Assembly: GCF_004004555.2 (NCBI RefSeq)
Contig: NZ_SACP01000013.1
Location: 62,001 to 126,000 of the forward strand
DNA length: 64,000 nt
Source of the DNA: Methylobacterium oryzihabitans
GTDB lineage: Bacteria > Pseudomonadota > Alphaproteobacteria > Rhizobiales > Beijerinckiaceae
Reading direction: 5' to 3'
This document shows, in pieces, positions 1-7,958 of this stretch. The notes under the pieces are model-generated. The model saw nothing but the letters and a program-made list of their open reading frames with translations. It had not been told where the DNA came from and ran no database searches. Each line of letters begins with the position of its first letter. Position 1 is the first letter of the stretch. The position numbers and the translations under genes are program-made.

Positions 1-122
1 ATGCCGGACTTGGACTTGAGGTCGAGGGCGTCCTTCATCTCGTCGAAGGACGGCGGCACCCCCGTCTCGCGCATGCGCTGCTGGATGAAGCGCAGCAGGT
101 CCAACTGCTTGTGGGTCAGCAT
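1..122 (-). CDS. lexA: LexA repressor, N-terminal fragment (cut by window edge)
   Basis: Only the first 40 codons are inside the window, read leftwards from an ATG at 120-122. The peptide begins [16 protein letters not shown] and continues through the [15 protein letters not shown] stretch and a KSKSG run, which is the winged-helix DNA-binding start typical of alphaproteobacterial LexA. LexA represses SOS genes and cleaves itself when RecA is activated; the C-terminal Ser-Lys protease part lies outside the window. A GTTC-N7-GTTC SOS box sits about 60 bp upstream, as expected for an autoregulated lexA. Identification from 40 residues is firm because this segment is highly conserved. Confidence 0.93.
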   Translation of the reverse strand, partial: MLTHKQLDLLRFIQQRMRETGVPPSFDEMKDALDLKSKSG

Positions 123-171
123 GGGGCACTCTCATCGCCCGCTCGGGGCATTCGCGAAACAAATCGCGAAC

Positions 172-200
172 ATGCTAAAAGTTCTGGAAGTGTTCCGCAA
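172..200 (-). promoter_or_regulatory. lexA promoter with alphaproteobacterial SOS box
   Basis: On the minus strand TTGCGG (200-195) is separated by exactly 17 bp from TAGCAT (177-172), a sigma70-like promoter. The direct repeat GTTC-N7-GTTC at 181-195 (plus-strand reading) fills the spacer. GTTC-N7-GTTC is the known LexA operator form in alphaproteobacteria. Binding there would block RNA polymerase, giving autoregulation of lexA. Confidence 0.85.
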
Positions 201-489
201 GGGTCCCGCATGGCGCCCCGTTGTGCGTCGGCACGGCGTCCCGGGTGAGGAACACGGTCTCATCCGCTCAGGCGTCGCCACTTCCCGGTCGTCGTGGGCT
301 TTTGCAAGGCCACGCCGCACATCGTGCACGACGGCCACGGACCGTGCCGCGCGCTCCGCGACACCCTCGCTGGATGCGGGCTGCGCGCCGTCCGTGCCGC
401 CCGACGAGGGGGTTCTCGAATGGCCCTGCCTTCCTGACCTGCCGCCCGTGACCGCGCTTTGCGCCGGACAGGTCGCGCGGACGGCGGCG

Positions 490-1587
490 CTACCCGCCCG
501 GACGCCCGGACCAGGGAATAAGGGGGGCCGGATCCTCGCCTTCGACCTGCGCCAGCCTGCGAATTCCGTCCTCCAGACTCGCCCTGTGGTCGGCCGAGAG
601 GCGCGCGGCGCCGAGGGCGAGGAACCTGCGCCATTTCGGCCCACGTCGATGCGCCTCCGTCCAAGCCAGCCCGAGGTCGATCGTCGTGCCGGCGAGCCGC
701 TTGGCCGCGATGATCGCGCCGCATTGTGCGATGTCCTTGGCGACCTTGGCCTGGTCGTGGCCCGCCCGCAGGCACGTCACGATGAGCTTGTGGACGGCGA
801 AGCGCTCCGGTGCGGGGACCATGACGGGAATCCCGGCATCGTAGAGAGCGACCGATCGGACCGGATCCTTGACCAGGAACTCCAGGTACTTGAGGGCCTG
901 GGCTCCCATGTTCGCCATGACGCGGGACCGGTGGACCGGGCTCGGGCCGCCTTTGGACGGAACCAGCAGCTCGACCTTGTAGCCCATCCGGTTGCGGAAC
1001 CCGACCGGCACCGAGGCCTCGGCCGGATGAAACTCGGGCGCGAAGGTCGGATCGACGGTCTGCAGCAGTGCGGGAAGGTCGATCGTGGCCCGGGCGACGG
1101 GAAGGACGAGCTCGGCGAAATCCGCGTCCTGCGTCCGGTACTCGGCCTCGTCCAGCAAGACGGCCAGGGGACCGCTGTAACTCTGATAGGCCAGCGTGCC
1201 GACGAGCACGATCCTGCTCCAGGCATCGACGCTGGCGAAGGCCTCCAGGATCCGGCCCTCGATCGGTGACGGCGCCGGAAGGCCGCTGCGGCGGAGCGTG
1301 GCGGCCAGTTCGCGGCGGGTCCGATAGAGGTCCTTGTTGCGCCCGAAGTTCTCGACACGCCGTCGTACCTCGGGGTCGTCCGTGGGGCCGACATAGATGA
1401 GCTTATGCTTGCCGGGCGCACCATCCGTCGCCCGCTCGTATCCCTTGTAGTAGAAATAGTCCTTTTTGCCCCGCTTCTGACTGATGAAATTGCCGTTCGC
1501 CGGAAAAATCAGGTCGAACTGTGAATCGAAAGCCTTGGAGCACAAGTCCGCGAAGGCGATCTGATCGAGGTGGGAGAGCGCACGCAA
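490..1587 (-). CDS. GSU2403 family nucleotidyltransferase-fold protein
   Basis: 365 residues from a TTG start at 1585-1587; an in-frame TAA just upstream rules out a longer protein. Recognised by overall resemblance to the GSU2403/NTP_transf_8 family: an N-terminal segment with a FISQKRGKKDYFYYKGYE-like part, then a nucleotidyltransferase-like core around residues 120-270 with LVGTLAYQSYSG and a later PERFAVHKLIV motif. The family has a nucleotidyltransferase fold; its substrate is not known to me. Two near-identical 32-bp palindromes lie immediately upstream of the start and may be operators. Same strand as lexA but separated from it by 367 bp containing the lexA promoter, so it is probably not in that operon. 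Confidence 0.72.
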   Translation of the reverse strand: MRALSHLDQIAFADLCSKAFDSQFDLIFPANGNFISQKRGKKDYFYYKGYERATDGAPGKHKLIYVGPTDDPEVRRRVENFGRNKDLYRTRRELAATLRRSGLPAPSPIEGRILEAFASVDAWSRIVLVGTLAYQSYSGPLAVLLDEAEYRTQDADFAELVLPVARATIDLPALLQTVDPTFAPEFHPAEASVPVGFRNRMGYKVELLVPSKGGPSPVHRSRVMANMGAQALKYLEFLVKDPVRSVALYDAGIPVMVPAPERFAVHKLIVTCLRAGHDQAKVAKDIAQCGAIIAAKRLAGTTIDLGLAWTEAHRRGPKWRRFLALGAARLSADHRASLEDGIRRLAQVEGEDPAPLIPWSGRPGG

Positions 1588-1596
1588 GAACCGCCG

Positions 1597-1632
1597 GCCT
1601 TGTTACCAAATTGTCGGATTTGGTAACAAGGC
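1597..1632. repeat. Perfect palindrome 1 upstream of the nucleotidyltransferase-fold gene
   Basis: Arms 1597-1611 and 1618-1632 are perfect 15-bp inverted repeats around a 6-nt centre. The core arm is CTTGTTACCAAAT. It begins 10 bp upstream of the TTG start of the minus-strand gene. A second copy with the same 32-bp core lies 54 bp further upstream. Likely an operator, possibly a hairpin in the leader. Confidence 0.8.
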
Positions 1633-1650
1633 GGCCTCGGCCAGGCAAGC

Positions 1651-1686
1651 GTCTTGTTACCAAAATCCGTCGGTTGGTAACAAGAC
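1651..1686. repeat. Perfect palindrome 2, paired with the copy at 1597-1632
   Basis: Arms 1651-1663 and 1674-1686 are perfect 13-bp inverted repeats around a 10-nt centre. The CTTGTTACCAA ... TTGGTAACAAG core has exactly the same total length (32 bp) as the copy at 1599-1630, although the central bases differ. Conservation of arms and length with a variable centre is what a dimeric regulator binding site would show. Confidence 0.78.
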
Positions 1687-1958
1687 GCCCTCCTGCTGCT
1701 CCCGCTCACCGTGCCGCCTGCGGTGGACAGGCCCGCGCGGCCGAGCGGGGCCGAAATCCGCATCGCGACAGCGACCGCGAACGGTCGCCGGAAGCATCGC
1801 CCGGATCCCGCATGACGGCGTCACGGCGACGCCCTCGCCGCGTCACAGCCCGATACCACCTCCGCCCCCGCCTTGGAGCTAGTCTAACCTGGATCGGCGG
1901 CGCGGGATCCGGACCGCGAGGCCGCGATCCCGAGTCCAGGAGCAGAGACCGCGACCCC

Positions 1959-2354
1959 ATGGCCAAGCCCGTCCACTCGATGATCCGCGTGCGCGACGAG
2001 AATGCGTCCCGCGCCTACTATGCCAAGGCGTTCGGCCTCGAACTCGCCGAGCGGTTCGCCTTCGACGGGTTCGCCCTCGTCTACCTGCGTCATCCCTCGT
2101 CGCCGTTCGAGCTGGAACTGACGGTCAATGCCGACCGCAGCGAGCCCTACGACCTCGGCAACGGCTACGGGCACCTCGCGGTGGTGGTGGACGACGTCGA
2201 TGCCGAGCATGCCCGCTTCACCCGCGAGGGCCTGCCGGCCACCGCGCCGAAGGACTTCCAGCACCAGGGCAAGACGCTGGCGCGGTTCTTCTTCGCCACC
2301 GACCCGGACGGCTACAAGATCGAGGTGATCCAGCGCGGCGGCCGCTTCGCCTGA
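1959..2354 (+). CDS. Glyoxalase I-like (VOC family) metalloenzyme
   Basis: 131 residues beginning MAKPVHSMIRVRD at the ATG at 1959, with an AGGAG about 16 bp upstream. Two beta-alpha-beta-beta-beta halves of a VOC fold. The four metal ligands expected of glyoxalase I are in register: H6, E53 (in ELT), H72 (in GHLAV) and E122 (in KIEVI). Glyoxalase I isomerises the methylglyoxal-glutathione hemithioacetal to S-lactoylglutathione in the cytosol, a useful detoxification in a one-carbon metaboliser. Length matches GloA. Substrate is inferred from the family; other VOC activities are possible. A 74-bp gap separates it from the dehydrogenase genes downstream. Confidence 0.82.
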   Translation: MAKPVHSMIRVRDENASRAYYAKAFGLELAERFAFDGFALVYLRHPSSPFELELTVNADRSEPYDLGNGYGHLAVVVDDVDAEHARFTREGLPATAPKDFQHQGKTLARFFFATDPDGYKIEVIQRGGRFA

Positions 2355-2427
2355 CCGTTTCCGGCACGGCCCGTCACGACACGACACGACAAGAAGAATC
2401 CCGAGGAAACGCCCGAGGAGCCACACG

Positions 2428-2976
2428 ATGAGAGAAGTCGATCCGCGCCGGCAGGTCAGCCGCCGCAACTTCCTGCAGAGCGCCGCGGTCGCGGCCCCCG
2501 CCGCCGCCCTGGCCACCGGCGCGGGATTGTCGGTCGACGAGGCCTGGGCCGACACCGCCGCCGCCCTGTCGCCGGCCGAGCTGAAGACCCTGGTCAAGGT
2601 CGCGCGGGACATCTACCCGCACGACTTCCTCGCCGACGTCTACTACATCACCGCGGTCAAGCCGTGGGACGGCAAGGCCGCCGCCGACCCGGCCGTGAAG
2701 GCGATGCTGAGCGAGGGCGTGGGCCGGCTCGATGCCGACGCCCGCAGCCGCCACAAGGTGCCCTACGCCCAGGTCGGCTGGGAGGCCGACCGGGTCAGGC
2801 TGCTCGCCGGCATCGAGCACACCGACTTCTTCAAGAAGATCCGCTCCGACCTCGTCGTCTCGCTCTACAACCAGCCCGAGATCTGGCCGAAGTTCGGCTA
2901 CGAGGGTTCGTCGGCCGACAAGGGCGGCTACATCGACCGCGGCTTCAACGACATCGACTGGCTGCCGAAGGTCTGA
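2428..2976 (+). CDS. Tat-exported gluconate 2-dehydrogenase subunit 3 family protein (dehydrogenase small subunit)
   Basis: 182 residues. A twin-arginine signal (SRRNFLQSAAVAAPAAALA) occupies roughly residues 11-32. The rest contains the YPHDFLADVYY region and a C-terminal IDRGFNDIDWLP typical of the small gamma subunits of membrane-linked FAD dehydrogenases. In characterised FAD glucose/gluconate dehydrogenases this subunit folds with the large GMC subunit and carries it through the Tat pathway, since the large subunit has no signal. The next gene, 83 bp downstream, is exactly such a GMC subunit, also without a signal peptide. Sugar or alcohol specificity cannot be read from the sequence. 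Confidence 0.87.
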   Translation: MREVDPRRQVSRRNFLQSAAVAAPAAALATGAGLSVDEAWADTAAALSPAELKTLVKVARDIYPHDFLADVYYITAVKPWDGKAAADPAVKAMLSEGVGRLDADARSRHKVPYAQVGWEADRVRLLAGIEHTDFFKKIRSDLVVSLYNQPEIWPKFGYEGSSADKGGYIDRGFNDIDWLPKV

Positions 2977-3059
2977 CGACTTCGGCCCTACCGATCATCC
3001 GCACACGATCCCGCCCGAGGACCCGCAGAAGGTCCCGAACGGCGGGAGGAGGAAACCCC

Positions 3060-4628
3060 ATGGCGACATTCGATCTCAACGACGACGGGCTCGTGGTCAT
3101 CGTCGGCTCGGGCGCCGGCGGCGGCACGCTCGGCACGCAGCTCGCCCTCAAGGGCATCAGGACGGTGATCCTCGAGGCGGGCGCCCGCCACAACATGGAG
3201 GATTTCGTCAACGACGAGTGGGCGAGCTTCGCCCAGCTCGCCTGGAGCGACATGCGCACCACCTCCGGCTCGTGGCGGGTGGCGCGCGACTTCCCCAACC
3301 TGCCGGCCTGGATCGTCAAGGCGGTCGGCGGCTCCACCGTCCACTGGGCCGGCGCGTCCCTGCGCTTCGAGGAGCACGAGTTCCGCATCCGCGACGCCTA
3401 CGGCGCGCTGCCGGGCGCCAACCTCCTCGACTGGCCGATCACGCTCGCCGAACTGGAGCCGTGGTACGCCAAGGCCGAGGACCGGATGGGCGTGACCCGC
3501 ACCAACGGCATCCCGGGCCTGCCGGGCAACAACAACTTCAAGGTGATGGAGGCCGGCGCCAAGCGGGTCGGCTACAGCCAAGTCCATACCGGCCGCATGG
3601 CGATCAACAGCCGGGAGCGCGACGACCGCGGCTCGTGCCAGCAGATCGGCTTCTGCTTCCAGGGCTGCAAGTCGGGCGCGAAGTGGTCGACCCTCATCGC
3701 CGAGATCCCGAAGGGCGAGGAGACCGGCAACCTCGAAGTGCGCCCGAACTGCATGGCGATCCGCATCGAGCACGACGCCGCCGGCAAGGTCACGGGCGTC
3801 GTCTACGCCGACGAGAAGGGCACGCTCCAGCGCCAGAAGGCCCGCATCGTCGCGGTGGCCGGCAACTCGATCGAGAGCCCGCGCCTGCTGCTCAACAGCG
3901 CGTCGTCGCTGTTCCCGGACGGGCTCGCCAACTCGTCGGGTCAGGTCGGGCGCAACTACATGCGCCACATGACCGGCAGCGTCTACGGGGTGTTCGAGCG
4001 CTCGGTGCACATGTACCGCGGCACCACCATGGCGGGCATCATCCGCGACGAGGCCCACCACGACCCGAAGCGCGGCTTCGTCGCCGGCTACGAGATGGAG
4101 ACGGTCTCCCTCGGCATCCCGTTCATGGCCGCCTTCCTCAATCCCGGCGCCTGGGGCCGCACCTTCACCAGTGCGATGGAGCAGTATCCGCGCATGGCCG
4201 GGATGTGGCTGGTCGGCGAGGACATGCCGCAGGAGACCAACCGCATCACCCTCGATCCGGCGGTGAAGGACAAGTTCGGGATGCCGGTGGCGAGCGTGCA
4301 CTACGACGACCATCCCAACGACGTCGCGATGCGCAACCACGCCTACCAGCAGGGCGCGGCGATCTACGAGGCCGTCGGCGCCACCGTGACCTACCCGACC
4401 ACGCCCTATCCGAGCACCCACAACATGGGCACCAACCGGATGAGCGCGAAGCCGCGCGACGGGGTGGTGAACAGGTTCGGCCAGACCCACGACGTGAAGA
4501 ACCTGTTCGTCTCCGACGGCAGCCAGTTCACCAGCGGCGCGGCCTGCAACCCGACCCTGACGATCGTGGCGCTGGCCCTGCGGCAGGCCGACCACATCGC
4601 CGGCGCGATGCAGCGGCGCGAGATCTGA
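3060..4628 (+). CDS. GMC-family FAD dehydrogenase large subunit with probable Fe-S cluster
   Basis: 522 residues. The N-terminal GSGAGGGTLG is the FAD-binding Rossmann motif, and the C-terminal THNMGTNRM and GAACNPTLTI segments carry the GMC active-site His/Asn region. C193-x5-C199-x3-C203 matches the spacing of the [3Fe-4S] cysteine cluster of FAD-glucose/fructose dehydrogenase catalytic subunits. No signal peptide; it would be co-exported with the Tat-signal partner encoded just upstream. It would oxidise a sugar, sugar acid or alcohol in the periplasm. The usual third partner, a multi-haem cytochrome c, is absent; a short proline-rich protein follows 2 bp after the stop instead. Start fixed by GGAGGAAA upstream of ATG 3060. 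Confidence 0.88.
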   Translation: MATFDLNDDGLVVIVGSGAGGGTLGTQLALKGIRTVILEAGARHNMEDFVNDEWASFAQLAWSDMRTTSGSWRVARDFPNLPAWIVKAVGGSTVHWAGASLRFEEHEFRIRDAYGALPGANLLDWPITLAELEPWYAKAEDRMGVTRTNGIPGLPGNNNFKVMEAGAKRVGYSQVHTGRMAINSRERDDRGSCQQIGFCFQGCKSGAKWSTLIAEIPKGEETGNLEVRPNCMAIRIEHDAAGKVTGVVYADEKGTLQRQKARIVAVAGNSIESPRLLLNSASSLFPDGLANSSGQVGRNYMRHMTGSVYGVFERSVHMYRGTTMAGIIRDEAHHDPKRGFVAGYEMETVSLGIPFMAAFLNPGAWGRTFTSAMEQYPRMAGMWLVGEDMPQETNRITLDPAVKDKFGMPVASVHYDDHPNDVAMRNHAYQQGAAIYEAVGATVTYPTTPYPSTHNMGTNRMSAKPRDGVVNRFGQTHDVKNLFVSDGSQFTSGAACNPTLTIVALALRQADHIAGAMQRREI

Positions 4629-4630
4629 GG

Positions 4631-4999
4631 ATGCGCGCCGCCCTCCTCGCCCTCGCGGTGCTCGCGACGCCCGCGCCGCTGCACGCCCAGACGCCCTCCC
4701 CCACTCCGGCCGAGGCCCCGCGCCAGCCGGGGGGCGCCGCCGCCTATCCCGGCAGCCCCGGCGGGACGCCCGCGGCCGAGAGCGGCGGCCGATCGGTGGC
4801 GACCGACGCCGCCGCCTGCCCGCCGGGCGGGGCGCCCTGCCCGGCCTCGCCCGCGCCGTCGCCCGCGGCCGATACCGGCACGATCCCGACCCCGGCCCGG
4901 CCCACGGGACCCGCCGGGGCGGTGCCGAGCACCGCCTACCCGAACGCACCGGGCGGCCTGCCGGCGAATCGCCCGGACGGCGAGGCGCCGCGGCGCTGA
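4631..4999 (+). CDS. Small secreted Pro/Ala/Gly-rich protein, unknown function
   Basis: 122 residues starting MRAALLALAVLATPAPLHAQ, a clean Sec signal peptide with predicted cleavage after AQ near residue 20. The remainder is low complexity, rich in Pro, Gly and Ala, with two close cysteines (CPPGGAPC) but no CxxCH, so it is not the missing cytochrome subunit. It begins 2 bp after the dehydrogenase stop codon with a GAGG overlap as ribosome site, so it is probably co-transcribed. It could be a periplasmic linker or an orphan secreted peptide. GC-rich low-complexity sequence makes gene prediction less certain, but the signal peptide supports it. Confidence 0.6.
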   Translation: MRAALLALAVLATPAPLHAQTPSPTPAEAPRQPGGAAAYPGSPGGTPAAESGGRSVATDAAACPPGGAPCPASPAPSPAADTGTIPTPARPTGPAGAVPSTAYPNAPGGLPANRPDGEAPRR

Positions 5000-5040
5000 T
5001 TGTCGCTTGACCGGAGCGGGGATCGGGGCAGGACGGCGCG

Positions 5041-5568
5041 ATGTTACCCCTTCCCGCGCCCTGGCGGCCGATGCGCGCCGCCGACCTCCCCGGCGTGCAG
5101 CGCCTCGCCGGGCTGATCCATCCGGCCTATCCCGAGGACCCGGCGGTGTTCGCCGAGCGCCTGCGTCTGTGCCCGGAGGGCTGCCGGGTGCTCGACGGAG
5201 CGGACGGTCCGGCGGGCTACCTCGTCAGCCATCCCTGGCACGCGCGCACGGTGCCGGACCTCGACACCCTCGTCGGCGCGCTGCCGGCGCGGCCGGGGGG
5301 GTGGTGCCTCCACGACCTCGCGCTGCTGCCCGAGGCGCGCGGTACCGGCGCGGCGGCCGGGGCCGTCGAGGCCGTGCTCGCCCTGGCGCGCGGGCGCGGC
5401 GTGCCGGAGGCGATTCTGGTCGCGGTCGGGGCGGCCGGGCCGTTCTGGCAGCGGCGGGGGTTTCGGGCGATCGAGGACCCTGCGCCGGCCGGCTACGGCA
5501 CGGGGGCGCGGCTGATGGTGCGCCCGCTCACCCGACCCGCTACTCCGCCGCCATCAGGGCGGGCGTGA
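5041..5568 (+). CDS. GNAT family N-acetyltransferase
   Basis: 175 residues from ATG 5041. The central part LHDLALLPEARGTGAAAGAV is the acetyl-CoA pyrophosphate loop (R/Q-x-x-G-x-G/A) of the GNAT fold, followed by FWQRRGFRAI, the usual beta6-alpha-beta7 ending. Function is acetyl transfer from acetyl-CoA to an amine; the acceptor is unknown. Its 3' end overlaps by 29 bp the 3' end of the convergent ribbon-helix-helix gene. Confidence 0.82.
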   Translation: MLPLPAPWRPMRAADLPGVQRLAGLIHPAYPEDPAVFAERLRLCPEGCRVLDGADGPAGYLVSHPWHARTVPDLDTLVGALPARPGGWCLHDLALLPEARGTGAAAGAVEAVLALARGRGVPEAILVAVGAAGPFWQRRGFRAIEDPAPAGYGTGARLMVRPLTRPATPPPSGRA

Positions 5569-5839
5569 AGCGGCCGGACGCGCCCTGCGACAGGTAGATC
5601 AGGCACGAGCAGCGCAGCAGCGAGGCGAAGTTGCGCACCTCGCCGTGGCGCTCCAGCACCTCGTCGTGGAGCTTGGTGGCGAACTTGGCGACGCTCAGGC
5701 CCTGCTGGCGGGCGATGTCCTCGAGGATCGACCAGAACGCCGTCTCGAGCCGCAGCGAGGTGCAGTGGCCGCCGATCCGCAGCGACCGGGTCTCGTAGGC
5801 GTAGCTCTCCGGCGGCTGCTCGGCGAAGATCCGGCACAT
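5540..5839 (-). CDS. Ribbon-helix-helix domain protein
   Basis: 99 residues from ATG 5837-5839. The middle, TRSLRIGGHCTSLRLETAFWSIL, looks like a beta strand followed by two helices, the layout of the RHH_4 family of small alphaproteobacterial proteins. Such proteins usually bind DNA as dimers through the paired strand; target unknown. Converges on, and overlaps by 29 bp, the GNAT gene. The C-terminal FTPALMAAE tail is encoded in the overlap. Confidence 0.75.
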   Translation of the reverse strand: MCRIFAEQPPESYAYETRSLRIGGHCTSLRLETAFWSILEDIARQQGLSVAKFATKLHDEVLERHGEVRNFASLLRCSCLIYLSQGASGRFTPALMAAE

Positions 5840-6061
5840 GGGCGCTCTCCCTCGTCGGCCGCGCCTCGCGGGCGGGCTCGGTTTGCCGACATGATGATCC
5901 ATCCGGCGCACGGCAAGCAAGCACTTGGCCCGGGACGGCGAAACTTTACGACAATTCCGCGACGGCGCCCGTGACCTTGAGCGTTCTGCGGCGTTTCCGT
6001 CCTGGCGGGCCGCGGCACGCGCGGCGTCGACCGGCTCTTCAGCGTGGAAAGGAGCGGAACG

Positions 6062-7534
6062 ATGGCATCCGGCGTCGCGGGCGACCTGTTGCGCACGAAA
6101 CCGATCGAGCAGCTCACCGGCGACGCGGGCGGCGGCGCGCACGGGCTGGAGCGCACGCTGGGGGCGATGAGCCTCATCGCGCTCGGCATCGGCGGCATCA
6201 TCGGCGCCGGCCTGTTCTCGCTCACCGGCATCGCGGCGGCGGAGCATGCCGGGCCGGCGGTGGTGATCTCGTTCGCCATCGCGGCCTTCGGCTGCGCGCT
6301 CGCCGGCATGTGCTACAGCGAACTCGCCAGCATGATCCCGGTCTCGGGCAGCGCCTACACCTACGCCTACGCCACGATGGGCGAGTTCGTCGCCTGGATC
6401 ATCGGCTGGGACCTCGTGCTCGAATACGCGGTCGGGGCCGCCACCGTCTCGGTGAGCTGGTCGAAATACGTCGTCACCCTGCTCCAGGGCTTCGGCCTCA
6501 CCCTGCCGGCCCGCCTCGTCCATTCGCCGTTCGAGACGGTGCAGCTCGCCGACGGCACCACCACCCACGGCCTCGTCAACCTGCCGGCGGTGCTGATCCT
6601 GTGCCTGATCTCGCTGCTGCTGATGCGCGGCGTGCGCGAATCCGCCCGGGTCAACGCCGTGATCGTGGTGGTGAAGGTCGCGGTGGTGCTCGCGGTGATC
6701 GCCGCCGGCGTGTTCTACGTCAAGGCGCAGAACTACGTCCCGTTCATCCCCGACAACACCGGCACCTTCGGCGAGTACGGCTGGAGCGGGATCATGCGCG
6801 GGGCCGGCGTGGTGTTCTTCGCCTATATCGGCTTCGACGCGGTCTCGACCGCGGCGCAGGAGGTCAAGAACCCCCAGCGCAACATGATGATCGGCATCCT
6901 CGGCTCGCTGGCGATCTGCACCGCGCTCTACATCGCCTTCGCGGCGGTGCTGACCGGGCTCGTGCGCTACGACACGATGAAGGGCGACGCCGCCCCGGTC
7001 GCGACCGCGATCATGCAGACGCCGTTCCCGTGGCTCCAGACCCTCGTGACGCTCGGGGTGATCGCCGGCTTCACCACCGTGATGCTGGTGCTGCTCTACG
7101 GCCAGTCGCGGGTGTTCTACGCCATGGCGCAGGACCGGCTGCTGCCGCGCTTCTTCGCCGCGATCCACCCGACCTGGCGCACCCCGGTGCGCTCGCACCT
7201 GTTCTTCATGGGGCTGACCGCGCTCCTCGGCGGCTTTCTGCCGATCAGCCAGCTCGGCCACATGACCAGCATCGGCACCCTGCTGGCCTTCATCATCGTG
7301 TGCGCCGGCGTCGTCATCATGCGGCGCACCCACCCGAACGAGGCGCGCGGCTACCGCGTCCCGCTGGTGCCGGCCGCCGGCATCCTGGTCTGCCTCGCCA
7401 TGATGGTGTCGCTCGACGGCGAGACCTGGCTGCGGCTGGTGATCTGGCTCGCGATCGGGCTCGCGATCTATTTCGGCTACGGCCGCCGCCACAGCCGGGT
7501 CGGGCGCGAGCAGGCGGGCCAAGCGGTCCGGTAA
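6062..7534 (+). CDS. APC-superfamily amino acid permease (cationic amino acid transporter type)
   Basis: 490 residues from ATG 6062, chosen over an upstream GTG at 6044 because AAGGAG lies 7-12 bp before it. About 12 membrane segments. The N-terminal LIALGIGGIIGAGLFSLTG is the TM1 signature of amino acid/polyamine/organocation carriers, and residues near GVVFFAYIGFDAVSTAAQEVKN form the TM6-TM7 region. Closest in pattern to the YfnA/CAT branch, which imports amino acids with protons. Substrate not determinable. Stands alone between a ribbon-helix-helix gene and a tiny membrane protein gene. Confidence 0.88.
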   Translation: MASGVAGDLLRTKPIEQLTGDAGGGAHGLERTLGAMSLIALGIGGIIGAGLFSLTGIAAAEHAGPAVVISFAIAAFGCALAGMCYSELASMIPVSGSAYTYAYATMGEFVAWIIGWDLVLEYAVGAATVSVSWSKYVVTLLQGFGLTLPARLVHSPFETVQLADGTTTHGLVNLPAVLILCLISLLLMRGVRESARVNAVIVVVKVAVVLAVIAAGVFYVKAQNYVPFIPDNTGTFGEYGWSGIMRGAGVVFFAYIGFDAVSTAAQEVKNPQRNMMIGILGSLAICTALYIAFAAVLTGLVRYDTMKGDAAPVATAIMQTPFPWLQTLVTLGVIAGFTTVMLVLLYGQSRVFYAMAQDRLLPRFFAAIHPTWRTPVRSHLFFMGLTALLGGFLPISQLGHMTSIGTLLAFIIVCAGVVIMRRTHPNEARGYRVPLVPAAGILVCLAMMVSLDGETWLRLVIWLAIGLAIYFGYGRRHSRVGREQAGQAVR

Positions 7535-7602
7535 CGGAACGGAAGTCCGGCGGAGCCGTTCAGCAGCGGTGGCCGCCGCGCCTCGTTCGGACCGGAGTTC
7601 CC

Positions 7603-7770
7603 GTGGGCAACCTTCTGCGCATCATCCTGCTGGTCATCATCCCGCCGGTCGGGGTGCTGTTCACCGTCGGCCTCGGCCTGCAGTTCTGGATCAACCTCGT
7701 GCTGACGCTGTTCGGCTACCTGCCCGGCCTCGTCCACGCGGTCTGGGTGGTGACGCGGCGGGATTACTGA
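7603..7770 (+). CDS. YqaE/Pmp3-like two-helix membrane peptide
   Basis: 55 residues from a GTG at 7603. Two hydrophobic helices: ILLVIIPPVGVLFTVGLG with the conserved PP-x-GV, and FWINLVLTLFGYLPGLVHAVWVV with the conserved LGYLPG-x-(I/V)HA. This is the Pmp3/UPF0057 family, associated with membrane potential and stress tolerance. It follows the permease by 68 bp on the same strand and is followed by a palindromic repeat element. Confidence 0.85.
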   Translation: MGNLLRIILLVIIPPVGVLFTVGLGLQFWINLVLTLFGYLPGLVHAVWVVTRRDY

Positions 7771-7778
7771 CCATCCCT

Positions 7779-7902
7779 TACGGTTTCTGATTGATCGCTC
7801 GCTGATCCCTGCGGGATCGCTTCGCGATGCAGAAACCGGCTTCGCTCATGCGCCGCGCGGGCTTCGATCCGGTTCTTGGACGAATCGTCCAAGAACCGGA
7901 TC
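7779..7902. repeat. Dispersed intergenic repeat, copy A (ends in a 17-bp-arm hairpin)
   Basis: About 124 bp between convergent genes. It contains ATCGCTTCGCGATGCAGAA and CCGGCTTCGCTC blocks shared with copies at 20184-20286 and 25706-25807 and, inverted, 39751-39856. It ends in a palindrome, 7866-7902, with 17-bp perfect arms and a 3-nt loop. The hairpin base sequence differs between copies but both arms change together, pointing to selection for, or copying as, a hairpin. It may serve as a bidirectional terminator here. Confidence 0.85.
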
Positions 7903-7958
7903 GGAGAAAAGGGGCCGGATCGCTCCGGCCCCCTCGTCTCCCGGTCGTGCTCCGACGA

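Noticed and set aside
1-1269. Long plus-strand open frame over lexA and the GSU2403-type gene
   Set aside because: Composition is Arg/Pro/Gly-rich with no family resemblance; it mirrors two well-supported minus-strand genes in GC-rich DNA.
4631-4999. Cytochrome c subunit for the GMC dehydrogenase
   Set aside because: The protein has a signal peptide and two Cys but no CxxCH haem motif.
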